In this document: positions 34,091 through 44,604 of the stretch, one piece after another
Layout of the letters: the number at the start of each line of letters is the position of its first letter
Numbering within the stretch: position 1 is the first letter of the stretch
NCBI GenBank assembly: GCA_030704615.1
Contig: CM060734.1
Coordinates: 7,440,001-7,504,000 of the forward strand
Direction: 5' to 3'
Length of the DNA stretch: 64,000 nt
Source of the DNA: Takakia lepidozioides
Lineage: Eukaryota; Streptophyta; Takakiopsida; Takakiales; Takakiaceae
The notes under the pieces: generated by a model
What the model saw: only the letters and a program-made list of their open reading frames with translations
Database searches by the model: none
Told to the model about the DNA's origin: nothing
Program-made: the position numbers and the translations under genes

Positions 34091-37000
34091 AGACGGTGAC
34101 CCCATTCCGAGGGAGAAGCAAGCGTCGAAGAACACTTTATTTCACATCAAAGAAGCAAAGGGCACGCGCTAAGGAGAGGATGAGGAAGGCGAGACGGGAA
34201 CTTAGAATGGGAGAAGAAACATCCGGCGTAGAGGAAGACGAAGGGCAAAACAGGATTCTGCAACCGCAGTGTGGAGAGGAAGGTCTTGAAGTGATCCCGG
34301 AGGCGACCGATGAGCAACCTCCAATAGAAGGGGGGGAGGACGAGGAAGTGAGCTGGGCTCGGGAGGAAGCACTGCGAGTAGAGAAACAGGTCTTCAAAGA
34401 GCAGGGAGAACAAACGGACGCGGAAACGATGCCGTCTGCCCTTGTTTCGCACCATCGGGACCTCCTTGGAAGCATGCTACCTCCAGACGAAATGGAAAGA
34501 TTGAATGCGTCAGGAGCATCATCAAGTGCAAAGAAGAAACCGGAGGTGGCTATGAACTCTCTTTCTCTCTCTCTGATTCTTTCTGGTTCTTGCTAAGCAT
34601 TGAGGTCGACATCAACCTTGCGTCAACGCAAGGTTGAAGTCGACCTCCCAAGTGTATATATTGGGCATCAAAACAGTGCAATGCTGCTCTACAATCAAGC
34701 TAGACAGACATGGATGCTTGCGACGCATCATCAAGTTCGAAGAAGAAGAAGAGACAGCAATCTCCTTTTCCTGTAGCTTTTGTGTTTGTTCAACACCGAT
34801 CCGAGAGCTCGCAATCAACCTTGCGTCAACGCAAGGTTGATGCCTACCTCCATGGTGTATGATAGAACTTCTAGTGAAACGAACAGATGCCGCACATGAA
34901 TCAACATTGCGTTGACGCAAGGCTGGTTTTGATGATTTTTTTGTTCAATGGAGGCGTCCGATCTCTCATATCCTGAAATGTAAGGTAGGGAAAGTTGATT
35001 AGTTGAAGCTCCCAAAAGAACCCTGCGTCAACGCAAAGCATTTTTTTGCTTGAAAAGTCTTTCCTGTATGCTTTTCAGTCTAAACTACATCCCCATCAAT
35101 CAACCTTGCGTCAAAGCAATGTTGATCCATGGGTGCTCAATCTGTCACTCACAGATAATTCATTCTGTGCAGAGGAAAAGAAAAAGGAAATCCGAGGGGG
35201 AAGATTTGGCCGCGTCAGAAGGTGAAGGTGAGGAAGATGCATTGGAGGGAAACTATGAAGACAAGGCCGAGGAGATAATTGGTGGGCAAAAAGTGAACTC
35301 GTCGAAGGTGATTCTGTCGATGGAGGTTCCGGGCGGAAACCTGGTCATTCCGCTGTGCAGGATGATCTCCATGCCCGCTGTTCGACCGGCTTTGAGGAAT
35401 GATATAACGAAGTTGAAGAACGACTTTGTTCACGGCTATGTCAAGGGATCAGCAGTGTTCTACGTATCCACTATGAACACGAAAGGAGAGGAGTGTCTTG
35501 TAACAGAGGACATTGAGCAAGGTTGGGATGCATGCTGGCGGGATGTAAACAGGGAGTTCGAGTTCAAGCTGTCCAAAAAGGCCTCCACAAAAGCATTCAT
35601 GGGAAAGATGTTTTTTGTCTGGGATGGGAACCACAGACTGCTTGCCTGGATGGATTACATTTCAAGCTTGCACTCGGACGACATCGAATGGCACTGGAGC
35701 GTGGTTTCCATGGTTCTCGATCACAAAGGACGTGTCACGCAGCTCTTGACAGCCATGCACGACATAAACAAGTAAGTTTCCAACTTTGTGTCTGTTACTT
35801 GTTTCGACAATTTGAAATCATCTTATGAGTTGAAGGTTTTTCCAGGTCCAATGAAACATCTCATGTGACGACCAATCTGTGCCACACTCTATTCCGCATC
35901 CAGAAGGTAGGGCTGATGCCACTGGAGTCATTCACGAACGTGCTCAGTCCTCAGCAGATGAAGAGGTGTGCTGAGAAGAAGACAAGCACATGGTACAGCT
36001 TGACAAGGGAGGCTTTTCTTGAGTACATGTACACTGTAAGTTTTTGACACCTTTTGCCTGTTAATACTGCAAATTTTGTGATGAAATTGCAGTATTTGAT
36101 TCTTTTTACCTGTTATGTATGCAGCAAGAAATAGCAGAAACTGGATTGAAGGCGAAAGCAGAGTACTATGATTCCCACACAGAAGAGCAGCGGTCTGCAA
36201 CTGGGCTTGAGGACATGATGAAGTTCGAGATGAAAAATCAAAGGAAGAACCTCATGAGTGCATTCGACAAACAGATCCGGATAGCAGACCCAGGTCTTGG
36301 CACGGAATTTCTGGAACAGGTGAAAGCACACTATGATAAGTATGGCTCCAAGCCAGAAATGACTCAAGAGAAACTACATCGCCTTTCCATTTCAATGGTG
36401 GACAATGCAACCAAAATCAGGTGGTTGGAGATATGGAATTCGGATCCTCTTGTGAGAGACACGAACATGTTCCCAACTCCAGAGAGGGACCCGAAGACAC
36501 AAGCAATAAGAGTTGTTAGCGACCACACATTCGACCAGTGGCTACACAAAGCCACATTCTGGAGCCAGGTAAGGTTTGAACCAAACCATTTTCAGACATT
36601 TTTGATGCTCCGTAACCTCTCGAAAATTCTTACGAGCTTTCTTGTTGCAGTTAGAAAAACGTGCAGTGGCTGCACTTGCTGAGTCGATGGCAGACTACAA
36701 AATCCAGATGGCTTGCCCCCGGATCACACTGGAGGCCTATATCAGGAGATGGAAGCTCGCTGTCTGGAACAACTGCTTCTTCAGGGAGTTTGAGAAAGAG
36801 AAAGGAATCTCCAGGTCTTACGAATTCAAAAACCAGTACAACAGCGAGCAAGCAATGAAGCGAGTGTTGTACAGGTGTGACCTCCTTGAATCAAAATTGG
36901 TGCTTGAAGGGCATGTTTCTGCAATCTTGTGTCGTTCTTTCCATAAGGAATTGCGAATTTGCAGTGCTTTGCGAGATCTCTGAGGGCTCTGCATGTGCAG

Positions 37001-39722
37001 TCGAGCAACATTGCGTTAACGCAAGGTTGTTTCCCATTGTCCTGGTTTCACTTACCTATACCTGGGTATCCCATAATGCCGTTTTTCTGAATGTGAAAGG
37101 GATAAACTGACTGGAAAATCAGCCTTGCGTCAACGCAAGGTTGATGAAGTGTCAGGCTATGTAGCTTTTCCTGTGGTTTTGGGCAGTTCAAATCCAGTTC
37201 CAATGCTGCCAAGATGAACATAAGTCTGTTTTGAGTCGGTTTGAAATGCTATTTTCAACTTTAACTGTACCAACAAACAGACTTGCGTTGACGCAAGGTT
37301 GTTTGGCGGTATGGATTGCTGGAAATTTCCCGCAGCCATCCACCTATTTCAATACAATTGTAGGAAACTTATGATTATCAGATACCATTGACATGTGTTT
37401 CAACACTCTCAACCTAAAACAACCTTGCGTTGAAGCAATGTTGAATTGCGCTTCTCATTCGTTGTCTCTATCAATACAACATTATCATTTGGTGTTCCCC
37501 ATTTCTGCTAGAATGAACATTGCGTCAACGCAAGGTTAATTCGGGATTTCAAAAGTAGAATTCTCAGTGTTGCATTCCTGCATTTCAATATCTTTTTCCG
37601 GATGTGTGTTCTCTTTCGTTTTCTGATCGAATGACTGTCTGGGTTTTTTGTATGTGATTCAGGTATATGTATCATATCCTCATACCGGGAAAGTACCTTA
37701 GCGATGACCCAGACTTCATCTATTCATGGGCTGACCCCTCCAATGACAAGACAATGTACACGGCTGGTATTGCCAAAGACTGGAGCAGGGCGCACTTCCG
37801 AGACTGTGGGTGGTACCTCGACCTGCCAAAACAGGACACCCCATTCGATGAAGTTGTTTTGAGAAACCTGAACGACAATGCCGCAGCGATTGCCCCATTG
37901 GCTGAGAAAGACATCCAGGACAGAATCATTTCGGCTCTGGCTGCAAAAGAGCCCGAGAAAACTGCTACTCCAAAACGAAAGGGGAAGGTTGTCGGGGATC
38001 CGAAGGGGAAGGGGAAAAGTGCAGCTCCGCAAGGACAGGGACCGTCAGAGGTTCCTGAAAGACAGCCTTCTCCCGCAAGGAGGGATAGGAGAACTTCAAA
38101 GTCCAGGGAGCAAGTTTTCGAGGCGAGAGAACATCCCTCCAGGGTTTTGGGCCAGTTCAATCGTAAGGTGCTGAATGAAAGTTTTCTTTCAATGATGGAG
38201 TCGAGGAAGTCCACATTCAAAGGGGTGCCCTCGAAATCGTGGGACATGCTTGTTTCGTTCCTCACTCAGGTGAAAACTTATGTCTAAACTGTTGTATGAA
38301 TAATTGTGTTTGGCAGCTTGTTGTGGCTTGTCCAGGGGATTGATCTCCTGTTAGATTTGGATTGGGCTTCTTACACTGTCTCATGTTTTTGGCTGTAGGT
38401 CACAAAAAGTCCGGAATGGGTGAATGGAGTTCAACAGGCATACGCGACTGACCTTGTGGTGCTGGACATTCCTGACGGTTTTCCTGTCCCTGATGTGTTT
38501 CCTTCCAATTCGACCCCGACTTGGAACAAATCGGATTCTCGTTACTGGCAGTGGGCTTTCTCGTTCAGCAACAAGTTCCTTTCGGACTCGGGGGCTCTTC
38601 TTCTCATGCAGTCAAAGGACATGTCGGCTCGAAGAACTCTTTTCAGCTACATGAAAGCTTCCGGGTTTCGTGTCATCAAAACTTGGACATGCATCAATAC
38701 TCTGCCTCTTACGAAGGGCGAGTTCCCGGGGCAGAAAGTGAGTTGGTTCCTTTCAATTGATGTTTCGTGGTTTTCCGGTAAATCAAAATGGTGGGTTATG
38801 TCTTCTGTCTCATTCTGTCTTCGTGATTAATGACAGACACGAGTGTTCGAAGCTTTGTGCCTGGTGAGGCGGACGGACACTCTTCCTGCTGGTGTTGCTG
38901 AGTTTCAGTTGAGGGACCTTGCAGCTCACATTGACCCCACCTGCGAGCCTGTGGAGGATGATGTTATCTTCAATTACGTCGACTCGGGTCGGACTATGAA
39001 AAGGTCGAATGGTGTCCCTTGGAGAGGTGCACGGGAGAAATCTCCAGCTTTCATGCAGACTTTGGTGGAGACATGCAGCCGTCATGGTGGACGAGTGGTT
39101 GACTTGTCTATGGGCACAGGTGGGGCCCTTCACATTGTGTTTGACATATGGGCAGTGACCTTAGGGAAACCGTGTTTTTATTTCTCGTTCTTCTTGGATT
39201 TGCAGGAGCATGTTTTCATGCTTGCAAGAGCGCCGGAAGGCACTTCTTCGGCATGGAAGCTGATACGGAGCTCTTCTCAAGCGAGCTTCGTCAGCTTGAG
39301 TCGGGCACTACTTCTGCCCCATCCACAGAGGGACTTCTGGAGGAGCCCGAAGCGCCTGACGAGGATCTGGACGTGGACTCCGATTTTGAGTGTGAGTAAG
39401 TTCTTGTGTAGTCGTGCAAAATATGTTGCATTTCCTTGTGTCGTTCCCATTCGAGAAATAGTGGCTTTCGTTGTCTATATCTGGATGTTAACATCTACCA
39501 CCATTCCTCTTCTTGCTTTGCAGAGTTCAGCACCAGTCATCGAATCAGCAGACGCCTTTCGGTTTCCAAGGATACTACATGTCCCCGAGCCCCCCTAGAT
39601 CCAACCGCTTGCCGGTTTACGCGGAAGCTTGCGCACGGGTATTATCCGAACAAACACTGTACTCGCATCTCCATGAAGGTCGAGGAAAAAAAAACGTCAT
39701 GGATGTGCTGCTGTATTCATAG
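34091..39722 (+). CDS. Ten-exon gene: ParB-like domain plus beta-class N4/N6 DNA methyltransferase-like domain
   Basis: Exons by GT-AG borders: 34091-34545, 35173-35771, 35846-36035, 36125-36568, 36651-36874, 37663-38269, 38399-38737, 38837-39119, 39206-39395, 39524-39722. Every junction keeps phase, giving about 1,146 residues from the first in-frame ATG (34180); an upstream exon is possible because an acceptor precedes 34091. Exon 1 and the start of exon 2 are charged with a basic RKRKRK. Exon 2 has KMFFVWDGNHRLLAW (about 266-280), resembling the DG-HR signature of ParB/sulfiredoxin-fold domains. Exons 7-9 have the order of beta-class methyltransferases: VVLDIPDG (833-836, where DPPY is expected), a Rossmann-like middle, WRGAREKSPAF, then SAM-binding VVDLSMGTGGA (about 1010) and GRHFFGMEAD. 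The DIPD motif lacks the aromatic residue, so catalysis is uncertain. Likely nuclear. No stop or frameshift is seen. Confidence 0.75.
34602..35125. repeat. Palindromes of family B in intron 1
   Basis: Five copies within the 34546-35172 intron: 34602-34647 (a 46-bp near-perfect palindrome around CCTTGCGTCAACGCAAGG, with GTCGAC arms), 34814-34841, 34901-34926, 35020-35038 and 35100-35125. No copies lie in the adjacent exons. Confidence 0.9.
37006..37539. repeat. Palindromes of family B in intron 5
   Basis: Five copies within the 36875-37662 intron: 37006-37030, 37120-37144, 37278-37302, 37420-37444 and 37516-37539. Core CCTTGCGTCAACGCAAGG or ACTTGCGTTGACGCAAGG. The other introns of the gene are short and have none. 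Confidence 0.9.
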
Positions 39723-40189
39723 ATGATATTGCTGTACACTCTGGAAGTGGTTCCTCTGAAACCTCCAATATTTCTTTAGGTTCAAGTACCGAGGCTCAAT
39801 AAATTGTATTTTGGTTTTGCTTCCATCTCCAAACTGTTTTTCAAGTTCTTTGCGCGTTCCCGTAAGTACAGTTGGGGATTGCCTAAAAAAGGTCTTCGGA
39901 TTGCGGAATTGAAAAATGATTGTGTGTTGGAATGAATGTACTGCTTTGCCCAAAAAAAATGTTTGCTTTTAATATTCAGTTCTCTAGTGGACGATCTCCT
40001 CATTCCAAAGTCATGACCTCAATCATAATTCATCCGCAAACCTGCCATTGTTCTCGGCCACAAAGAATATTCATGTGGGGGCCTTGAAGAGGGATAAAAA
40101 ATTAGGACATAGGCGACAGCTGATCCGCGGTAATAGGGGGGGTAAGCACGGAATTACGGCCTGAACACGTGGAAGCTTGCTGACGTGGC
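39723..40189. other. 3' flank, no gene recognised
   Basis: A/T-rich sequence after the methyltransferase-like gene; a perfect-looking AATAAA-like AATAAATTG at about 39798 could serve polyadenylation. Nothing else seen. Confidence 0.4.
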
Positions 40190-40234
40190 GTGAGCCTAGC
40201 CAGGCTCACAGGCTCACGCGGCCAGGCTCACGCG
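40190..40234. repeat. GTGAGCC palindrome cluster, right end of B block
   Basis: Contains GTGAGCCTAGCCAGGCTCAC (40190-40209, one mismatched centre pair) and GCCAGGCTCACGCG (40221-40234), the exact reverse complement of 29304-29317. Preceded by TGACGTGGC as at the left end. Confidence 0.65.
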
Positions 40235-40337
40235 CAAGCATTCCCCGTCTGAAAAGTAGCATCGTCCTTTGCAAAATAAATGACAAGCAAGACACCTATG
40301 TTGAATTTGAGGAGAATCGATCGCTCGTGAGTATATT

Positions 40338-43300
40338 CACGGAGGGGAGATCTCCCGTGCACTCGATAGGTAGTTACTCGCATCTTATGCGAAACAAATC
40401 ATTCGATTACTACATGTCAATGGTGAGAGAAGATGAGAGGAGCTTTCCCGTGAAAACGTAACAAATGCATGTCAATATCATCTAAGAAACAAAGTAAGAG
40501 CTTTAAAACCACAATGGGTCGTGACTCAAAATTATTGGTAGAAAAAATGGAATAATGTTTTTGAATTATTGAAACTTAAGGGATAGAAAAATCTTTGTCA
40601 CATTAAGGACAAGAAATAACAAAAAAATGCATTGAACCGACAAATACAAGGTCAGATACCATGTCAGCTTGCTGCAGGTGCTTTGAGACCTCCCTCCACT
40701 AGGGGAGATATCCCGTGCTCAATACGAGAAACGTCAAGCCGTCAAATCAAAAGAAAATAAGATCTAGAAACATTCACATGAACTGGTCATCCAGAAATTA
40801 AAACTGCAAGGTAAGAATAGTTATTTGTCACCCTCTGAATACCAAATAAGAATCCAGGAAATGCCAAACAGACGTCGAGACATAGAAGGGGAGACCTCCC
40901 GTGCTACAACTGAAATCAATAGCACAATCGCGAAAATACAATTTAGAACGTCGGCGTCATAAGGCGCCACCGTTAAAATCGGAGTAGTGAACGACATTCC
41001 GCAATGGAAGATATGAAGGTTTTGGACCAGACAAAATCCTCATCATTTTCACAAAATGAAAATATTTGCGAATCCTTACTATATTCGACAATGAGCTCTA
41101 AGAAAAATATAATAATCATGATCGGAAATAGTCAAGTCACTGTAGCATGGGACATCTCCCGAGAGAAAACCATCAACCACCATGGGAAATCGGCAGTCCG
41201 ACATACGAAATGTGTGGAACCGTTAGACGGAAACAAATAAAAATGTACAACCATTCACATCCACTGGCCATTCAAACATTCAAAATTTTGGAGATCAGAA
41301 CAAAAGCTATTTGTCCGCAGATAAAAAACAAATCCAGTAAATAATATTAAAAAAACAACGTGACATACCACGGGAGACCTCCCGTGTTACACCTGAAAAT
41401 CAGTAACAACATCGCGAGGATACAGTTTACAAAGTCAGATTAAGAAGGGGCCACCGTTGAAATAGACACATAAAAGTACATTCCGCTAGGGAAGAAAATA
41501 TGATATTCGGACCACGACATATCCTTATCAGATAACGAACCAAATTGGGACTCAACGAGCGCGATGGTGAATGAGAATATTAATCATATCAGTCTGCAAT
41601 AGTCAAGAATCTGTAGCACGGGAGATCTCCCGTGCTATGTGCGTAAAATACAATCAACCAGAACTAAACTTTCACTGAGATGCAGGCAGTCAAGGTTCAA
41701 ATCGCTAGAGATATAGATGTTCAGAAATTGAAAGTTTCAAATGGTCGACACAGAGAATTCAAGGTCAACTTCTGATTGTCAAAGGAGCTCCCACAAAATC
41801 CTGGCAATCACCAGTAAGATCAACATTAACACATATTGTCGTCAAATTAGCACGAGAGATCTCCCGTGCACCTCTGTACACTGTGCTTAATCAGACTCAC
41901 TTTGATCGTTCGCAACATATAGATTTGCTTTCGCTTTAACTGCTTCGGCCTTTCCAATACGTCTAGAGCTCCACTTGGAGGTGTTCTTCCGAGGTCGCAT
42001 TGTCCACACCACACTGTTCGTATATATCCACTTTGGTGGATCAGATTCATTGAACTCCCAAGCTTTGTCCCAGCAGTTTTTATACCTGTCCACGTCCTCC
42101 GCTGCAACACTTTTAGGTCTCCACCACTCCAGAAGGACTTGCCGATATCTCTCATCTGAACGGTCACGAATAACATAAGAGATTGTCACACCCATCCAAA
42201 TTGGATATGTCTTTGTGTCTGGTGGTCGAACAAGTACGAAGTTTCCAATTTCAATATCTTTGAATGGGTTCATCGGCTCTTTAGGTCTCTGACTCTTTGG
42301 CCCACAATAGGGATCCAGCTGGTTGCGATCTTCCTCCTCTGACTCCTCCTGACTCTCACATTCAACCCTAATCCCATCTTTGTCATGGTTATCTTTCCAC
42401 AAAGTTGAAGGCCAAAACCCCTCCTCCAGCTTGTCCTTTGGCTCAGGCAATGGCTTACCAAGTTCAATAAGAACATCCTTCCAATACTCATCGTAGTTCT
42501 TCATGATATTTTCGTAGTTCTTGTCGAGATCCATCCCAAGTCTCCAAAATTCGCGGTACTTCGAAAGGCCATTTCAATACTGGCATTTTTTCCCCTAACG
42601 TCTGGCTTTATTCCTCAAATAGGCTGCAGTGGAACAGGTTCCGGGACCCCCTGGGGTAGCAAGGGAGACCTCCCGTCCTCAGCAACGTTCCACATTTTGA
42701 CTGCACCCTGCTTCGGAAGCCAGTCAGCATTGGTTGCTGATTTCTTATACTTCATTACAAGCCAACCGTCACAATCCATATAGAACTTGAAGATGTGCAT
42801 TTCAGATGTGCCGATTAGCGCATCGCTCCCATCAATAATATATCCATCCACAAACTTCTTGAAGTCTACGACCTCCTGTATTAGTTGAGGGATAAATGAC
42901 AGGTTTTGAGACTCCATAAAGAGGCGCATGAGATCCGGAAGGATATATGTGCTCTTCTGTTTCAACTTCTTCGACAGATAACTAAAGTATGCATCAATAT
43001 CCTCGTGGGTGTGACCAACCATCAGGAATCCAAGCTAGATCTCTTCAAAAACACCTCTCGCCGTCAAGAGTGATAAAAAAGCAAGCATCCAGCGATTTTT
43101 GTTCTCTCTTGAAGAATTGTCCATTTGCAGGTATAGTCGACGGGGTAATGGCTTGGCTTGAATAGGGCCTTGGGATACCCTAGGCTTTAGTGCTTTCTCA
43201 CATCGAGACTTTCCCCTCATTAGAGTTTCGAAAAAAGAGTTCTACATTGGATGATCGAAAATTTCTCTTGAGTCTCGACACGTGGGCTTCTCAAGAGCGC

Positions 43301-44073
43301 GAAGACAACGAGCCAAGGAGCTGATTGTCAAGTTAGGATCACTTGGCCAGAACTCGTTCGTGAACTGAGCATAAACACCGTCACCATGGCCATGAGTCAC
43401 CATACCTGTTAGGGATATAGGTAGTTGACCGAGACCAGATGTCATCTTGTTTGTTATGAGTCCAGCCGAGGCAACGCAGTCTTCGAGTGATCCATCTTAT
43501 CATGTATAATACACAGAAACTCCTCACCCATCATCATTGATTCATTTCGTCAACTATGATAAAGCTTGCGACATGACTCATGATGCTTCAAATGTCTCTC
43601 AAATTTCCTTTTGTGCTTTCTCTGCTCCTCAGTTCCGCTGACTGACTTCTGGATAAGATCTTTGAACATCTCACAATCTGTGCATTTTGCGAATTTTCCA
43701 CCAGGTTTCCGAACCTCAACATTCCCAAAAAGTTTCATTCGAATTCGACTAATTCCAGACTTCGACAATTCCTTCAAGCCCATTCGTTTGTTCGCCTGAT
43801 CCAATTGTCAACAATATATAGAGTTGGTATTCTATTTGGGACGGGAGACCTCCCGTGGAGATTGAAATTGAGATCGAATATTCCAACATCTACATCCAAG
43901 AGATATGAAAATTTGATAGATGCAAAAAGAACGACAGACACAAAAATTCATTCTTAAATAGATGGATAAAATCGCTCCGAACGATCCATCAATGGACTAT
44001 CGGTTGTTATGCTGACGATTTGATATCGACTATTAGCAAACGTAGCAGAATGATTACGGGAGGTCTCCCGTAA
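40338..44073. repeat. Palindrome set D (CACGGGAGATCTCCCGTG)
   Basis: About ten dispersed copies: 40338-40360, 40701-40719, 40886-40904, 41149-41164, 41369-41386, 41614-41637 (a perfect 24-bp palindrome), 41850-41869, 42661-42677, 43841-43856 and 44054-44073. The centre is GATC, GACC or GGTC. Spacing is 160-1160 bp. Most lie in the 3' flank of the transposase remnant or in its probable intron (43810-44110); the one at 42661-42677 falls within coding homology near the end of an exon. Confidence 0.9.
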
Positions 44074-44434
44074 CATACGCTCCTTGAAAGTAGAAAAATA
44101 TTTATAGAGGCAGAATCGGATTGGGTTGGAAAGCAGTATCCAACCTCATTGGACAGTCGGTTAAGCTCCTTCCAATTCATCTCCACCGGCAGGAACTTCA
44201 GAACATCTTGCCTTCCTTCTCCGATACCTCTCATTTTATGAGGCATGAGGTCACTGTTTATAACAAATTCGCCTCGGCCTGCAGGGTTTTCGCTCGGGGT
44301 TTCTTCATTCCTCTATTTCCATGCATTGACGAGATGTATCCATCATTACTCTTCTTCTTGTATCCATGGTACGTTGACCTTCCGATCCCATGGATTGTCC
44401 ACCACGCCTTCTCACAGACCTCAACTCCTTCCAT
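41887..44434 (-). pseudogene. DDE-type transposase of the GHTHEDID (DUF7869-like) family, decayed
   Basis: Minus strand. Exon-like pieces in order: from ATG 44434, VCEKAWWTIHGIGRSTYHGY then RGMKKPRAKT; 44246-44130, GRQDVLKFLPVEMNWKELNR; a gap of about 300 bp with two family D palindromes (probable intron); 43804-43550, a Cys-containing basic segment CTDCEMFKDL; about 43520-43465, CIIHDKMDHSKTALPRL; 43445-42615, LTGMVTHGHGDG, LYLQMDNSSRENKNRW and GFLMVGHTHEDIDAYFSYL; then 42534-41887, an acidic and basic C-terminal part with NFVLVRPPDTKTYPIWMG and LLEWWRP. The HDKMD, DNSSRENKN and GHTHEDID motifs are those I associate with a widespread transposase-like family annotated as DUF7869 (from memory, not searched). 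Stops after YHS (43550), HPM (43242) and FEEI (43035) and at least two frameshifts disable it. Confidence 0.6.
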
Positions 44435-44459
44435 TGTAAGGTAGGCATGACGACCACAA

Positions 44460-44604
44460 CCTGGTAGTCGGTGTAGTCGTCGTCCCGGTTATCAGCGTCA
44501 CGTCCGTCAGTTAGCGTCAGGACACGTTAGACCTGACGCTGACAGGACCTCCGTCACGTCAGGTTCGGGGAATATTCTGTACCAGGTAAAATACTGCCAC
44601 CGAC
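44460..44604. repeat. Small inverted repeats before array C
   Basis: CGTCAGG (44516-44522) and CCTGACG (44532-44538) form arms of a short hairpin, with further GTCACGTC motifs on both sides (44498 and 44553). Could be a terminal feature of the following element. Confidence 0.4.

Noticed and set aside
43035-43244. Reassigned TAG codon in the transposase
   Set aside because: Two in-frame TAGs might suggest recoding, but a TGA and frameshifts in the same gene, and normal stops in eIF5 and the methyltransferase-like gene, point to decay.
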